A stretch of DNA of 64,000 bases from Chitinophagaceae bacterium UBA4407 (GCA_002390845.1 DGQT01000112.1:71612-135611), one strand, 5' to 3'. Shown: positions 45,072 to 54,964, numbered from the stretch's first letter. Numbers and translations are program-made. The notes: a model not told the origin generated them from the letters alone.

Positions 45072-46076
45072 CTACTGGTCAGATGCCGGATTATTTAAAA
45101 CTGCAGGTGTTTTTTTAGATTTATTTTCTGCTGTAATTCCATTAGCTGTTTGGTTGATGGCATTCAATAAAGAGTTAGCGCCCGGCGCATCTTCGGTGAG
45201 CTGCCATATCATAATGCCACCGGCTTTTTGCTTTGCAAGTTTTGTTTTCTTTATAATGGTTGGCATACCATTATAATAAACGGTGTCTGTAATTTTATCA
45301 GTGTTTTCTGCGCCGGGGTATTGAATTATAAGATCGCCATAAGCATATTCATTTTCTGATGCTTTGTTATAAAATCCCCATCCATAAAAAGGAACACCGA
45401 GGCCGGCTTTATTCTGCGGTAACCCTTTTGCAGCCCAGAATTTAAGGTCGCTCACCGCCATAGAATATGGTGCATGCGGACCGGGATTATCAGGCTCCCA
45501 CGGCCCTGTTGCATCGTAGCTCATGATGTTTACAAAATCAAAATAATTAAATGTTGAAGCAGGTATTTGATCTGCAAACCATGTAGCAACTGCAGCAGTA
45601 ACCAATTTGCCATTGGGTTTTAAAACAGCAGATAAAACCTGGATAAAATTGCCGTAATTGTTACCAATAATATTGCCTTCAAGGTCAACATCAAGTCCGT
45701 CTAAATTATTTTGCTGTACATAAGCAAGCAGCTTTCTGCAAAAAGAATCTACACGGCCAGTTGCAGTTAAAAGTTTCCAGTTTTTATCGGTGCCCCCAAG
45801 GTCTGCGCCACCCAGCGACATTAAAACCTTTACCTGCTTTGCATGTGCATTATTTACAACAGTTGCAAGGCCGGGAAACGCTGTAAGGTTGCCTGTTTTA
45901 TCCGGGTTGGCAAATGCAATATTCAGGTGCGTGATCTTTGTAAAATCTATGTTTTGTGCGTTATGCGGAAAATTATCCCATGTATTCAGGTAACCCACAA
46001 TGCGGAACTGCGAATATGTATTTTGTAATGACGCTGACAGTAAAAAAAGAACGCAAAATGTATAGGCACGTTTCAT
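45072..46076 (-). CDS. Glycoside hydrolase family 18 (chitinase-like)
   Basis: The 334-residue protein has a signal peptide (MKRAYTFCVLFLLSASLQN). The GH18 catalytic motif DGLDVDLE lies at 126-133 with catalytic Glu133. Supporting blocks are VLMSLGGADLGG, FDFVNIMSYDATGPW and GGIMIWQLTEDAPG. It should hydrolyse chitin or related beta-1,4-GlcNAc polymers outside the cytoplasm. NagB and NagA at 62 kb could use the products. Length fits a catalytic domain without binding modules. Confidence 0.92.
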   Translation of the reverse strand: MKRAYTFCVLFLLSASLQNTYSQFRIVGYLNTWDNFPHNAQNIDFTKITHLNIAFANPDKTGNLTAFPGLATVVNNAHAKQVKVLMSLGGADLGGTDKNWKLLTATGRVDSFCRKLLAYVQQNNLDGLDVDLEGNIIGNNYGNFIQVLSAVLKPNGKLVTAAVATWFADQIPASTFNYFDFVNIMSYDATGPWEPDNPGPHAPYSMAVSDLKFWAAKGLPQNKAGLGVPFYGWGFYNKASENEYAYGDLIIQYPGAENTDKITDTVYYNGMPTIIKKTKLAKQKAGGIMIWQLTEDAPGANSLLNAINQTANGITAENKSKKTPAVLNNPASDQ

Positions 46077-46149
46077 AGCAAGATGATTTTAAAAATTTAA
46101 AATTAGTTAGAAAAAGCGATGAGTGCCTTATTCAGAAGGTGTATTTAAA

Positions 46150-46290
46150 AATTTTCGCTGTTGTTGGCACCCCCGCCGGCAACCTTCGCTTCATTCTGCG
46201 CTACGGTAAAAGCTCAATAAATAATCTAAAAGTACCAGTGTGCGACGCAAGGATGCTTAATAGTATTCCCTATGCCCGGCTCAAAAAATT
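46150..46290 (+). repeat. Dispersed palindromic repeat, forward arm with hairpin module
   Basis: GTTGTTGGCACCCCCGCCGG module, AAAAGCTCAATAAATAATC, core GTACCAGTGTGCGACGCAAG (46232-46251), ending ATGCCCGGCTCAAAAAAT. It ends some 50 bases before the MBL gene start. Confidence 0.65.
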
Positions 46291-46342
46291 TCTTTACAAA
46301 CAGCTTTGGAAAATTGTATTTTACACTTTAAACCAAAACGCT

Positions 46343-47224
46343 ATGAAACGTTTATTCATTTTCTGCTGCACTTTTTTTGTTGCGATGATTGCTGTTCACG
46401 CAAATGCCCAGGGCTTTGATTCTGTTGAAATAAAAACAAATAAAATAACTGACAATATTTACATGCTGGAAGGCGCCGGTGGCAATATTGGTGTGCTTAC
46501 CGGAAAGGATGGGATTGTGTTGATCGATGATCAGTTTGCACCGCTTTCTGAAAAAATAAAGAATGCTTTGAAAGCACTAAGCGATAAGCCGGTAATGTTT
46601 GTGATCAATACACATTTTCATGGCGATCATACCGGTGGAAATGAAAATTTTGGAAAAGATGGGGCGATCGTTGTTTCGCAGGAAAACAGCCGCATAAGAA
46701 TGACGAAAGATGAGTTTACGGCTGCATTTAATATGAGCCAGCCTGCAGCGCCTTACGATGCTTTGGCGAAAGTAACATTTACTGAATCTGTTACGCTGCA
46801 TTTGAACGGAGAGACCTTAGAGCTGACTCATATAACCAATGCGCATACCGATGGCGATGCGATTATTTATTTTAAAGAATCAAATGTTATTCATACAGGC
46901 GATGTGTTTGTAAGGTATGGCCTGCCATTTATTGATCAGCCACACGGCGGCAGTATAGACGGCATGATAAAGGGTGTTGATAAAATACTTGCTATTGCAA
47001 ATGAAAATACTAAAATCATTCCGGGGCATGGGGCATTGGCAAACAAAAATGATTTGATAGAATATAAAAAGATGCTGCAACTTTTGCGCGACAGAATTGC
47101 TGGTGCCATGAAAGCTGGCAAAACACTTGATCAAATTATTAAAGCTGATCCCACAAAAGGATATACGGCAGTATTCGACCGGTCTGCGTTTATTACCCTT
47201 GTTTATGATTCCCTGAAAAAGTGA
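46343..47224 (+). CDS. Exported MBL-fold metallo-hydrolase
   Basis: I start at ATG 46343 (MKRLFIFCCTFFVAMIAVHA), because upstream in-frame codons lie in a repeat; 293 residues with a signal peptide. The zinc site is complete: THFHGDHTGG (HxHxDH), the later His in ITNAHTDGDAII, Asp in HTGDVFVRYG and the last His in IIPGHG. It belongs to the broad metallo-beta-lactamase fold. The periplasmic location and GDVFVRYGLPF block resemble subclass B-like or quinoprotein-relay hydrolases. A lactamase role is not claimed. Confidence 0.85.
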   Translation: MKRLFIFCCTFFVAMIAVHANAQGFDSVEIKTNKITDNIYMLEGAGGNIGVLTGKDGIVLIDDQFAPLSEKIKNALKALSDKPVMFVINTHFHGDHTGGNENFGKDGAIVVSQENSRIRMTKDEFTAAFNMSQPAAPYDALAKVTFTESVTLHLNGETLELTHITNAHTDGDAIIYFKESNVIHTGDVFVRYGLPFIDQPHGGSIDGMIKGVDKILAIANENTKIIPGHGALANKNDLIEYKKMLQLLRDRIAGAMKAGKTLDQIIKADPTKGYTAVFDRSAFITLVYDSLKK

Positions 47225-47292
47225 CTTTGATTTTTATTAAGTATTAAAAATTTCTTACTGGCTTATTCAGTTATTTTTTTAAATACCAGCAG

Positions 47293-47457
47293 TAGTTTTT
47301 TATGGCATCAACTGTTGCGTCGCAATCCTTTCATCGTTCGGATCAATTTCCGGCAATCACGCGAAGATTGATGTTTTGGTGCTCAGTAAAGAATCTGAAA
47401 GTACAAGTGTGCGACGCAACAAAAGCCTCATTTTATTCAAAAGCCTGGTTCAATAAA
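47293..47457. repeat. Dispersed palindromic repeat, inverted pair
   Basis: Reverse arm TTTTATGGCATCAACTGTTG then CGTCGCAATCC (47293-47327), a variable middle, and forward arm GTACAAGTGTGCGACGCAAC (47400-47419), ending AGCCTGGTTCAATAAATT next to the convergent gene end. Confidence 0.65.
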
Positions 47458-49008
47458 TTAATGCTTCTTCTCAAGATATCTTATTACCGCTAAACGGATA
47501 TCAGATTTCGAATCTTCTACAGATTTTACGGCATCATAAGTTTTTACAACTTCGGGATTGCCGGGATTTAGAAAATCAAGATTCGCTTCTTTACCGCTAA
47601 ATATAAAATCGCCCATTGCAACATGATAAGTTTTTGCTGCATCAATTGGTGTATTATTTAACTTCCATATATTGGCAGGCTCATTATAAGTTACCGCTTC
47701 ATTATATAAAAGAAACCCGCCAATGCCTGCATTTTTTCTACCCTGCTCAAGGGTTTTTAACAATAAACTCCCTTTCATATCTGCCTCACGAATACCGCCG
47801 CCAAATGGAAGCGTACGGATGACATCATACTCCGTTAAAGGCATTTGTAAAATATCGTCTACACGTATAGAACCTGCATTCAGCAGCACTACATCGGCAT
47901 TCGGTACTGCATCGGCCATGCCTGCAGTAATTAACCTGGTAAGGTTAGTTACATGGCTCCTTATCTGGCTTTCCCTGCCATCAAGCGGCTCACCCGTGGT
48001 AATTAAAATCTTTGCTGCATCAAAACCTAAGGAACTGTAATTGCTATCGGCAATCTTGGTCCACTTTTGCACAACAGCATTGGTAGAACTGTCTAACGGA
48101 ATGCTTTGATCCAAAAATATATTTTCAGGTTTTACCTTTTGTGTTCCTTTCTTTTTATTGATGAGCAGCTTAATTACGTAAGCAGATTTTGCGTTGGCCA
48201 AAGCTTTAGTAATATAAATATTTCCAATTTTTTCAAAACGCATATCATGCTCATGTCCGCCGATAATAAATGCAAGGCCGGGAATTGCTTTAGCCAGTAT
48301 TTCATCATCCTGGATTGATTGATGCGTAATTGCTATTACGGCATCAACAGAATCTTTTATTTGATTGTACAATTCTTTTGCAGTGGTTAGCGGATCTGTG
48401 TAGGCAACATAATCTGCCTTATTAAAAGGAAGTGTTATACCAATAAAACCAATTTTAACAGCAGTGCCATCTTTATCGTGCAGGGCAAGTATAAATGTTT
48501 TTGGAAAGGGGTATTCCTTACCTGCTGTTGTTTTGGTAAAAGGCAGCAATGAATCTTTCACCTTATGAAAACTGTTTGAAGATATCCAGAGAAAATTCGA
48601 TTCGTTAATGCGGCTTTGCAATTCAGATTCTGTTATATCAAACTCATGGTTGCCAAAAACAGCAATATCAAATCCTGCTGCATTCATTGCATCGATCATC
48701 TGCTGGCCGCGGATACGTTTTCCCTGGTACTGAATGCTGTTATAAACAGAAGGGCTTACAAAATCGCCGGCCATTACAAGAAGTGTGTTCGGATTTTTTT
48801 GAACATACTGCTGTTTTAAAGTGGCTACTCTTGCCATACCGCCTTCAGTTCCGTTTGCCAAAGGGGCTATCTCGTACACATCATTCACCTGCACGAATGT
48901 GATTTCGATCTTGCCATCATCTTGAGTTGAAACTGCACGCTGCGTGGTTTTGCAGGATACGATACTGATGACTAACACAATTGTTAAACAGTGCAGGAAA
49001 TATTTCAT
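47458..49008 (-). CDS. Bifunctional metallophosphatase / 5'-nucleotidase lipoprotein
   Basis: The 516-residue protein begins with a lipoprotein signal (VLVISIVSCKTT, Cys19). The metallophosphatase domain has QVNDVYEIAPL, VMAGDFVSPS, VFGNHEFD, ITHQSIQDD and IGGHEHD, the metal-ligand series. The C-terminal 5'-nucleotidase domain contains LLNAGSIRVDDIL and LPFGGGIREADMKG. It would release phosphate from nucleotides in the periplasm or at the surface. A thioredoxin-like gene lies 28 bases upstream on the same strand, so they may be co-transcribed. Confidence 0.92.
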   Translation of the reverse strand: MKYFLHCLTIVLVISIVSCKTTQRAVSTQDDGKIEITFVQVNDVYEIAPLANGTEGGMARVATLKQQYVQKNPNTLLVMAGDFVSPSVYNSIQYQGKRIRGQQMIDAMNAAGFDIAVFGNHEFDITESELQSRINESNFLWISSNSFHKVKDSLLPFTKTTAGKEYPFPKTFILALHDKDGTAVKIGFIGITLPFNKADYVAYTDPLTTAKELYNQIKDSVDAVIAITHQSIQDDEILAKAIPGLAFIIGGHEHDMRFEKIGNIYITKALANAKSAYVIKLLINKKKGTQKVKPENIFLDQSIPLDSSTNAVVQKWTKIADSNYSSLGFDAAKILITTGEPLDGRESQIRSHVTNLTRLITAGMADAVPNADVVLLNAGSIRVDDILQMPLTEYDVIRTLPFGGGIREADMKGSLLLKTLEQGRKNAGIGGFLLYNEAVTYNEPANIWKLNNTPIDAAKTYHVAMGDFIFSGKEANLDFLNPGNPEVVKTYDAVKSVEDSKSDIRLAVIRYLEKKH

Positions 49009-49036
49009 AATAGTTTGAATTTATCTAACGCCTGTA

Positions 49037-49465
49037 TCACTTAACTACCGCCTTCGTAGCTTCCTGTATTAACATTTGCGCAGTATTCTGATCATCTTTT
49101 AAAGCAACCTGGTAAATAATTTTTACATCCGCATTGTAAAAAAGAAATGTTGGTGTAGAAACAATATTCAGCTTTTGCTTTTGCACAAAAGCAAGCGTCT
49201 CCATTTTATTTGCTTCAAGCCTGTAACTAATAAAATGGTCATTATAATATTTTGAAACTTCTGCATTTTTAAAAGTGGGTTCAAAAGCCATACAGGTATG
49301 GCAATCCGATGCATACACTTCCAGAAATACTTTTTTGTGTTGTGCTTTTGCAAGATCAAAAACGGTGCGCAGGTTTCCATTCGTAATAAAATTTATTTGC
49401 CCGTAACACGCAGAACATGCTATAACAAAAAACAACAGGCAACCAAATTTTTTATACCGGCTCAT
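49037..49465 (-). CDS. Exported thioredoxin-family protein
   Basis: The 142-residue protein has an N-terminal signal (CLLFFVIACSACYGQ) and a thioredoxin-like fold with CxxC as DCHTC (Cys55, Cys58) after KKVFLEVYA. The cis-Pro loop is STPTFLFYN. It is related to DUF255/thioredoxin_7-like periplasmic proteins that handle thiols. It is the first gene of a pair with the 5'-nucleotidase. Confidence 0.8.
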   Translation of the reverse strand: MSRYKKFGCLLFFVIACSACYGQINFITNGNLRTVFDLAKAQHKKVFLEVYASDCHTCMAFEPTFKNAEVSKYYNDHFISYRLEANKMETLAFVQKQKLNIVSTPTFLFYNADVKIIYQVALKDDQNTAQMLIQEATKAVVK

Positions 49466-49531
49466 ACTTTTCTATTTCCTCAAATATAAACTTCTTTTGC
49501 TATTGCAATAAGAAGGCTGCACATGCAATCT

Positions 49532-49605
49532 TTTTTTATGAGCCCGGCTATTGTATTTTATAGCATCGCCTGTTGCGTCGCACACAAATACGTTCTAATT
49601 TTATG
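49532..49605 (-). repeat. Dispersed palindromic repeat, reverse arm
   Basis: TTTATGAGCCCGGCTATTG, TTTTATAGCATCGCC, core TTGCGTCGCACACAAATACG (49573-49592). Confidence 0.65.
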
Positions 49606-49697
49606 ACGGCAAAAGGCTCGGCCCGCTGCTGTTTTACGGTAGTTCACTTTAAGTTCTGTTGAAATACAAAAGCTCAAAAAATAAAATACACAACGAA

Positions 49698-50426
49698 ATG
49701 AAAATTTGTGTTGCACAAACAAAGCCCGTTAAAGGAAACATTGAAGCCAATATTAACAATCACAAGAAATTGATCAACCTGGCTATTGATAGCGGTGCAG
49801 ACACCATCATATTCCCTGAACTCTCATTAACCGGTTACGAACCCGAACTTGCAAAAGAATTGGCAATTGCCCCGGAAGACAGCAGTTTGAATGTGTTCCG
49901 GGAAATCAGTGATAAAAGCCAAATCACAATTGGCGTGGGAATGCCAACAAAGGCGATTCATGGCATTTGTATCAGTATGCTGCTTTTTCACCCAAACAAA
50001 CCAAGGCAAACCTATTCGAAAAAATATTTACATGCCGATGAATTGCCATTTTTTGTCAGCGGACAAAATGATGCTTTTTTAATCAACGGCAAAACCAATA
50101 TCGCATTGGCAATTTGTTATGAATTATCAGTTCACGAACATGCTGAAAACGCTTTTAAAAACGGGGCAGAAATTTATATTGCCAGTGTTGCCAAAACAGT
50201 TAATGGGGTTGAAAAAGCCGTTAAAAGTTTATCGGAGATTGCAAATAAATATTCTATGACTGTGCTGATGTCGAACTTTATCGGGCACTGCGATAATTTT
50301 GATTGCGGCGGAAGAACATCTATTTGGAATAACAAAGGCATCCTGATCGGGCAATTAAACGATAGCGATGAAGGAATATTGATTATCGATACAATCACAC
50401 AGGAACTCATCACGAAAACAATTTAA
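49698..50426 (+). CDS. Carbon-nitrogen hydrolase (nitrilase superfamily)
   Basis: I start at ATG 49698 (MKICVAQTKPVKGN), giving 242 residues. The catalytic triad is visible as Glu in FPELSLTGYEPE, Lys in YSKKYLHADE and Cys in ALAICYELSV. The superfamily cleaves amides or nitriles in the cytosol; the substrate cannot be specified. It has no signal peptide and no partner gene nearby. Confidence 0.88.
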   Translation: MKICVAQTKPVKGNIEANINNHKKLINLAIDSGADTIIFPELSLTGYEPELAKELAIAPEDSSLNVFREISDKSQITIGVGMPTKAIHGICISMLLFHPNKPRQTYSKKYLHADELPFFVSGQNDAFLINGKTNIALAICYELSVHEHAENAFKNGAEIYIASVAKTVNGVEKAVKSLSEIANKYSMTVLMSNFIGHCDNFDCGGRTSIWNNKGILIGQLNDSDEGILIIDTITQELITKTI

Positions 50427-50454
50427 AAAAAAGAATCTGCCAGATAATCTTCAC

Positions 50455-50558
50455 TTTGCTCAATAAAGCTATGCAAGCCGAAGAGTGCCCTTCGGCTACG
50501 CTCAGGATAAACTTGCAAGAAAAGCTTCATAGTACTCCAAATGCCTGTCTCAAAAAAT
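50455..50558 (+). repeat. Degenerate dispersed repeat
   Basis: CTCAATAAAGCTATGCAAGC, then GAAGAGTGCCCTTCGGCTAC and AAGAAAAGCTTCATAGTACTC, ending ATGCCTGTCTCAAAAAAT. The core is largely replaced, but both flanks of the forward arm remain. Confidence 0.5.
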
Positions 50559-50619
50559 CTGTCTTCATTACCGATGCATTGAAAATATTAATGGTATCTT
50601 TCATTTAAATCTTACAACA

Positions 50620-51915
50620 ATGATGAAACATTTTTTGCTGGTGTTATTAATACTGCCACTGCTTACACTTGCGCAGAATTATGATGAACAGATTAATAAA
50701 AATGTTGCCGAAATAATACCCAAAGTAGTAGAATGGCGCAGGAATTTTCATCAGAATCCTGAACTCTCTAACCGTGAATATAAAACCGCTGCAATTGTTG
50801 CGGCATACTTAAAATCATTAGGGCTTGAGGTAAAAACAGGTGTTGCAAAAACGGGTGTGGTGGGCATATTAAGGGGCGGAAAACCGGGCCCTGTAATTGC
50901 ATTGCGCGCCGATATGGATGCGCTGCCTGTAACAGAAAGAAACGATCTCTCTTTTAAATCTGTGGTAACAGATACTTTCAACAATCAAACAGTAGGCGTA
51001 ATGCATGCTTGCGGCCACGACTCGCATACCGCAATGCTGATGGGCACTGCTGCCGTATTAAGTAAAATGAAAAAAGATGTGCCCGGCACAATAGTATTTT
51101 TATTTCAACCCGCAGAAGAAGGCCCGCCCAATGGCGAAGAAGGCGGCGCACCTTTAATGATAAAAGAAGGAGCCCTCGATAACCCTAAAGTAGAAGCTGT
51201 TTTTGGTTTGCATATCATGAGCAATATTGAAGCAGGCACCATTCAATACAGGCCGGGCCCTTTAATGGCATCGTCTGATTGGTTCACCATAAAAGTAAAA
51301 GGTAAGGGCAGTCACGGTTCAATGCCGTGGCAGGGCATCGATCCTATTGTTGTATCATCGCAAATTATACAGGGCCTTCAAACCATTGTAAGCCGGCAGG
51401 AAGATCTAAGCAAAGCACCGGCTGTGATTACGGTGGGTGCAATTAATGGCGGTGTGCGCAGCAACATTATTCCCGAAGAATGCGTAATGATCGGTACCAT
51501 TCGCACACTCGATAGTAAAATGCAAACCGATATTCATGAAAGAATAAAACGCACAGCAGAAATGATTGCATCAAGCGCAGGGGCAACAGCGCAGGTAACG
51601 ATCGCTTCAAAAACATTGGTAACGTTTAACGATTCAATGCTTGTAAGTGCAACACTGCCTGCATTACAGGCCGCTGCAGGTAAACAAAATGTAATACTCC
51701 GCAACTGGATCATGGGCTCTGAAGATTTTTCTTATTTCAGCGAAAAAGCACCCTCGTTTTTCTTCTTTCTTGGCGGTATGCCCAAAGGCAACGATCCTGC
51801 CAAAGCGCCGCCGCACCATACCACAGATTTTTTTATTGACGAAAGTGGCTTTGATGTTGGCGTAAAAGCATTCTGTGAAATTGTGTTCAACTACGGATCG
51901 CAAAAAAAGAATTAG
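50620..51915 (+). CDS. M20-family amidohydrolase (N-acyl-amino-acid hydrolase type)
   Basis: The 431-residue protein has a signal peptide (MMKHFLLVLLILPLLTLAQ). Metal-binding motifs of M20D amidohydrolases are present: LRADMDALPV, MHACGHDSHTAMLMG, FQPAEEGPPNGEEGGA, FGLHIMSN and the late MGSEDFSYFSEKAP. The dimerisation domain begins GKGSHGSMPWQGIDP. It hydrolyses N-acyl amino acids or small peptides, here in the periplasm. Confidence 0.92.
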   Translation: MMKHFLLVLLILPLLTLAQNYDEQINKNVAEIIPKVVEWRRNFHQNPELSNREYKTAAIVAAYLKSLGLEVKTGVAKTGVVGILRGGKPGPVIALRADMDALPVTERNDLSFKSVVTDTFNNQTVGVMHACGHDSHTAMLMGTAAVLSKMKKDVPGTIVFLFQPAEEGPPNGEEGGAPLMIKEGALDNPKVEAVFGLHIMSNIEAGTIQYRPGPLMASSDWFTIKVKGKGSHGSMPWQGIDPIVVSSQIIQGLQTIVSRQEDLSKAPAVITVGAINGGVRSNIIPEECVMIGTIRTLDSKMQTDIHERIKRTAEMIASSAGATAQVTIASKTLVTFNDSMLVSATLPALQAAAGKQNVILRNWIMGSEDFSYFSEKAPSFFFFLGGMPKGNDPAKAPPHHTTDFFIDESGFDVGVKAFCEIVFNYGSQKKN

Positions 51916-51924
51916 TGCAATTAT

Positions 51925-52030
51925 TATTTTTTTTTGAGCCCGGCTGAAGAATATGCATGAGGCTTTTCTTGCGTCGCACACTTATACTGTTGGATATTTT
52001 ATTGAGCTTTAATTGAAGCGTAGGTAATAA
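51925..52030 (-). repeat. Dispersed palindromic repeat, reverse arm
   Basis: TTTTTTTTGAGCCCGGCTG, GCATGAGGCTTTTC, core TTGCGTCGCACACTTATACTG (51969-51989), ATTTTATTGAGCTTTAATTG. It lies upstream of the ankyrin gene, and a forward arm lies downstream of that gene. Confidence 0.7.
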
Positions 52031-52054
52031 AAACAAAGTCAACCTTTTTATCAC

Positions 52055-52798
52055 ATGGACTACTTGCAAAAAATCATCATCGATTTTGAAATTCATTCCG
52101 TGGATGGAATCAAAGAGTGTTTTAAAAACGGCATTGATCCAAATTTGATACACAATGGAAAACCGCTGATTTATGAAATGATCAACATGTATGCACGTGG
52201 GCCGATGTTTAAAAAATGCATCGAAGCTTTTGTGGTTTATGGTTTAGAATTTGACGATAAAGTTTTATTGGCAGTTCTGTTAGATGATACAGGTTCGCTT
52301 GAAACACATTTAACACAGAACAAAGAAGCACTAAACAAAAAGTATTCATTGGACTGCACTTTTACACCGCTTTACAATGCCTCTCTGCTGCATATCTGTG
52401 CCGAATACAATCACTTGGCCTGTGCAGAAGTTCTTGTAAAACATGGTGCCAATATCAACGAAAAAGCAGGTACGGATGAATACGGCTTTGGCGGACAAAC
52501 ACCAATCTTTCATACCGTAAATCAAAACTTAAATCAGTCTGCAGACATGCTGAATTACCTGCTTTCTGAATCAGCAGATCTTACGATAACTGTTAAAGGA
52601 TTGATCTGGGGAAAAGGCTATGAATGGGAAACACTAATTCCTTCTGTAAATCCGATCAGTTACGCAATGATGGGTTTACTGCCACAAATGCACAGGAATG
52701 AAATTACCATTTCAAAAACGGTATCGCTATTGCTTAAAAATGCTTATGGAATTGATTACACAGCAAAGAATGTTCCCTGCGCTTATTTGAAAAAGTAG
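52055..52798 (+). CDS. Ankyrin-repeat protein
   Basis: The 247-residue protein contains at least two recognisable ankyrin units: YNASLLHICAEYNHLACAEV then LVKHGANIN, and GGQTPIFHTVNQ followed by DMLNYLLSESADLTI. The N-terminal part (about 1-100) is helical and may contain degenerate repeats. It probably serves as a cytosolic protein-binding module. The gene is bracketed by inverted arms of the dispersed repeat family. Confidence 0.82.
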   Translation: MDYLQKIIIDFEIHSVDGIKECFKNGIDPNLIHNGKPLIYEMINMYARGPMFKKCIEAFVVYGLEFDDKVLLAVLLDDTGSLETHLTQNKEALNKKYSLDCTFTPLYNASLLHICAEYNHLACAEVLVKHGANINEKAGTDEYGFGGQTPIFHTVNQNLNQSADMLNYLLSESADLTITVKGLIWGKGYEWETLIPSVNPISYAMMGLLPQMHRNEITISKTVSLLLKNAYGIDYTAKNVPCAYLKK

Positions 52799-52814
52799 CT
52801 TGCCAAAGTAAATT

Positions 52815-52910
52815 TTCGCTTTGATAAAAGCTCAATAGAATATCCAACCGAACACGAGTGCGACGCAAGAAAAGCTTCATTCATGCACTGCTGTTTGGCT
52901 CATAAAAAAA
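52815..52910 (+). repeat. Dispersed palindromic repeat, forward arm
   Basis: GATAAAAGCTCAATAGAATA, core CGAACACGAGTGCGACGCAAG (about 52849-52869), AAAAGCTTCATTCATG, ending TTTGGCTCATAAAAAAAC. Confidence 0.7.
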
Positions 52911-53663
52911 CTACATAATCAAATATTCGCCTTTCTTGTTAACGGCGATCAGGGGGAGCTGTTTTGTTTTTTCAAAAGCGTCGTAAGCCTCTTTAAGTTT
53001 TACAGCAAATTTTTGTACAGATGGATTGTCTTTTGTAATGCGGGTGAGATATTCCATACTCTGCTGGTTGCTATACCGAACCGGAAAAATGTGAACGGGA
53101 ATGAAATCCTGGCCATTACTTTTGGCGCTTGCGGTAAGCAGGTAAAGCTCTTCTATCTGTGCATCCATTATAGGGATACACCCAATAGTAACACAACTGC
53201 CATGTATATAAATGCCGCCGCCAGGCCTCAAAGAATCGCTGAGTAATTTATCTGATTCGTTGGGGTAATTTAATTTAAGCGACAAGTGATAATCGCTTCT
53301 TGGATTAAATTCGTTGATGTAATAAAAACCTTCGGGCACCTGGTAATCGCCTTCCATTCTTTTAGGGCCAAGGGTACCGGCGAGCGCACATACTTTATAA
53401 GTTTTAAACAGTTTATAATCTTCGGTAGAATTATTGCGCACCCATATCTCTAACTGGCTGTCGTATTTAAAGGAACGCACATAAACCTGCCTGGGTGGCC
53501 ATTGCAGCCCTTTAGCTTCGAACTGTTTACGCAATGTGTCCTGCTTGAATTTAAGTGCCATTGAAACATTTGGATAGTTTTTCTGCGACTCCAGAAACGA
53601 AGGCTGTGCAAAGCAGGAAATACATATTAAAAACATCACGATTGCTGTAAGGTAATATTTCAT
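52911..53663 (-). CDS. L,D-transpeptidase-family protein (YkuD domain)
   Basis: I start at ATG 53661-53663 (MKYYLTAIVMFLICISCFAQ), which creates a signal peptide; 250 residues. The YkuD catalytic block is visible as IYIHGSCVTIGCIPI, where His and the Cys of IGC are the expected catalytic residues. A preceding region has the strand EGFYYINEFNPRSDYHLSL. The role would be peptidoglycan cross-linking or lipoprotein attachment in the periplasm. It is 170 bases downstream of the HPPD gene on the same strand. Confidence 0.85.
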   Translation of the reverse strand: MKYYLTAIVMFLICISCFAQPSFLESQKNYPNVSMALKFKQDTLRKQFEAKGLQWPPRQVYVRSFKYDSQLEIWVRNNSTEDYKLFKTYKVCALAGTLGPKRMEGDYQVPEGFYYINEFNPRSDYHLSLKLNYPNESDKLLSDSLRPGGGIYIHGSCVTIGCIPIMDAQIEELYLLTASAKSNGQDFIPVHIFPVRYSNQQSMEYLTRITKDNPSVQKFAVKLKEAYDAFEKTKQLPLIAVNKKGEYLIM

Positions 53664-53833
53664 GGCTGTAAAAGTATCTAAATTAATCTTTATGAATGCA
53701 GGCACACCGGTTAAAAGTTGATAAAAGCATTTCATTTGCAAACGATGAAGAATGTATTTTATTATTAAATTAAAAAAGCCTGCAGATAAAATTAACTGCA
53801 GGCCATGCAAAAAAATATTTTGTAAAATATGCA

Positions 53834-54964
53834 TTACAGGTTACCCCTTAAATCCTGCTCCCTCTCAATTGCTTCGAACAAGGCTTTAAAGTTTCCTTTG
53901 CCAAAACTCTGTGCACCCTTGCGCTGAATAATCTCGAAAAACAGTGTGGGCCTGTCTTCTACGGGTTTGGTAAATATCTGCAACAGGTAACCCTCATGGT
54001 CCCGGTCAACCAAAACCCCGAGTTCTTTTAGTGAAGCAATGTCTTCATCAATATGCCCTACGCGTTCTGTTAATTCATCGTAATAAGATGTTGGCACTTT
54101 CAGAAATTCAATGCCACGGTTCTGTAAATCGGTAACGGTTTCAACAATATTGCTGGTAGCAAGCGCAACATGCTGGCAACCCTCACCACCGTAATAATCC
54201 AGGTATTCTTCAACCTGCGATTTCTTTTTGCCTTCTGCGGGTTCGTTTATGGGGAATTTAACAAAACCATTTCCATTACTCATTACCTTACTCATCAAAG
54301 CAGAATATTCAGTAGAAATATCTGCATCATCAAAAGTCAGAATATTGCGAAAGCCCATTACTTCTTCATAAAAATGAACCCAGGGGTTCATCTGGTTCCA
54401 GCCCACATTACCCACACAATGGTCTACATACATCAGCCCTGTTGAAGGCGGATCATAATTCGATTTCCATTCCCTGTAGCCGGGCAGAAATACGCCGTTG
54501 TAATTGTTACGTTCAATAAATAAATGCACCGTATCGCCGTACGTATGAATGCCGCTTAATACCACTACGCCTTCATCATCAGCTAATGTAACGGGTTCCA
54601 TATAACTTTTTGCACCGCGCATAGTGGTTTGCCGCCATGCATCTGTTGCATCGTTCACTTTTAACGCCAATGTTTTAACACCATCGCCGTGTTTATAAAT
54701 ATGATCAGCAATTGGGTTGCCGCTTCTTAACGGTGTAGTAAAAACAAAAGTGAGTTTATTTTGGCGCACCGCATAACTGGCCCGGTCTTTAACGCCCGTC
54801 TCAGGCCCTGAATAAGCAAGGCTTTGAAACCCAAATGCGGTTTTATAAAAATGGGCTGCCTGCTTTGCATTGCCCACATAAAATTCCACATAATCAGTGC
54901 CCAGTAAAGGAAGAAAATCTGTTTGTTTTGCTGTGTTGTTTTCAACAGCTTCTAATGTTTGCAT
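53834..54964 (-). CDS. hppD: 4-hydroxyphenylpyruvate dioxygenase
   Basis: The 376-residue Fe(II) enzyme converts 4-hydroxyphenylpyruvate to homogentisate in tyrosine catabolism. The N-terminal VOC half begins VEFYVGNAKQAAHFYKTAFGF. The metal ligands of the C-terminal half are His in YVDHCVGNV, His in QHVALATSNI and Glu in TLFFEIIQRKG. The DYYGGEGCQH segment and the C-terminal GFGKGNF-type end (SFGKGNFKALFEAIE) are typical. No other homogentisate-pathway genes are in the window. Confidence 0.95.
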   Translation of the reverse strand: MQTLEAVENNTAKQTDFLPLLGTDYVEFYVGNAKQAAHFYKTAFGFQSLAYSGPETGVKDRASYAVRQNKLTFVFTTPLRSGNPIADHIYKHGDGVKTLALKVNDATDAWRQTTMRGAKSYMEPVTLADDEGVVVLSGIHTYGDTVHLFIERNNYNGVFLPGYREWKSNYDPPSTGLMYVDHCVGNVGWNQMNPWVHFYEEVMGFRNILTFDDADISTEYSALMSKVMSNGNGFVKFPINEPAEGKKKSQVEEYLDYYGGEGCQHVALATSNIVETVTDLQNRGIEFLKVPTSYYDELTERVGHIDEDIASLKELGVLVDRDHEGYLLQIFTKPVEDRPTLFFEIIQRKGAQSFGKGNFKALFEAIEREQDLRGNL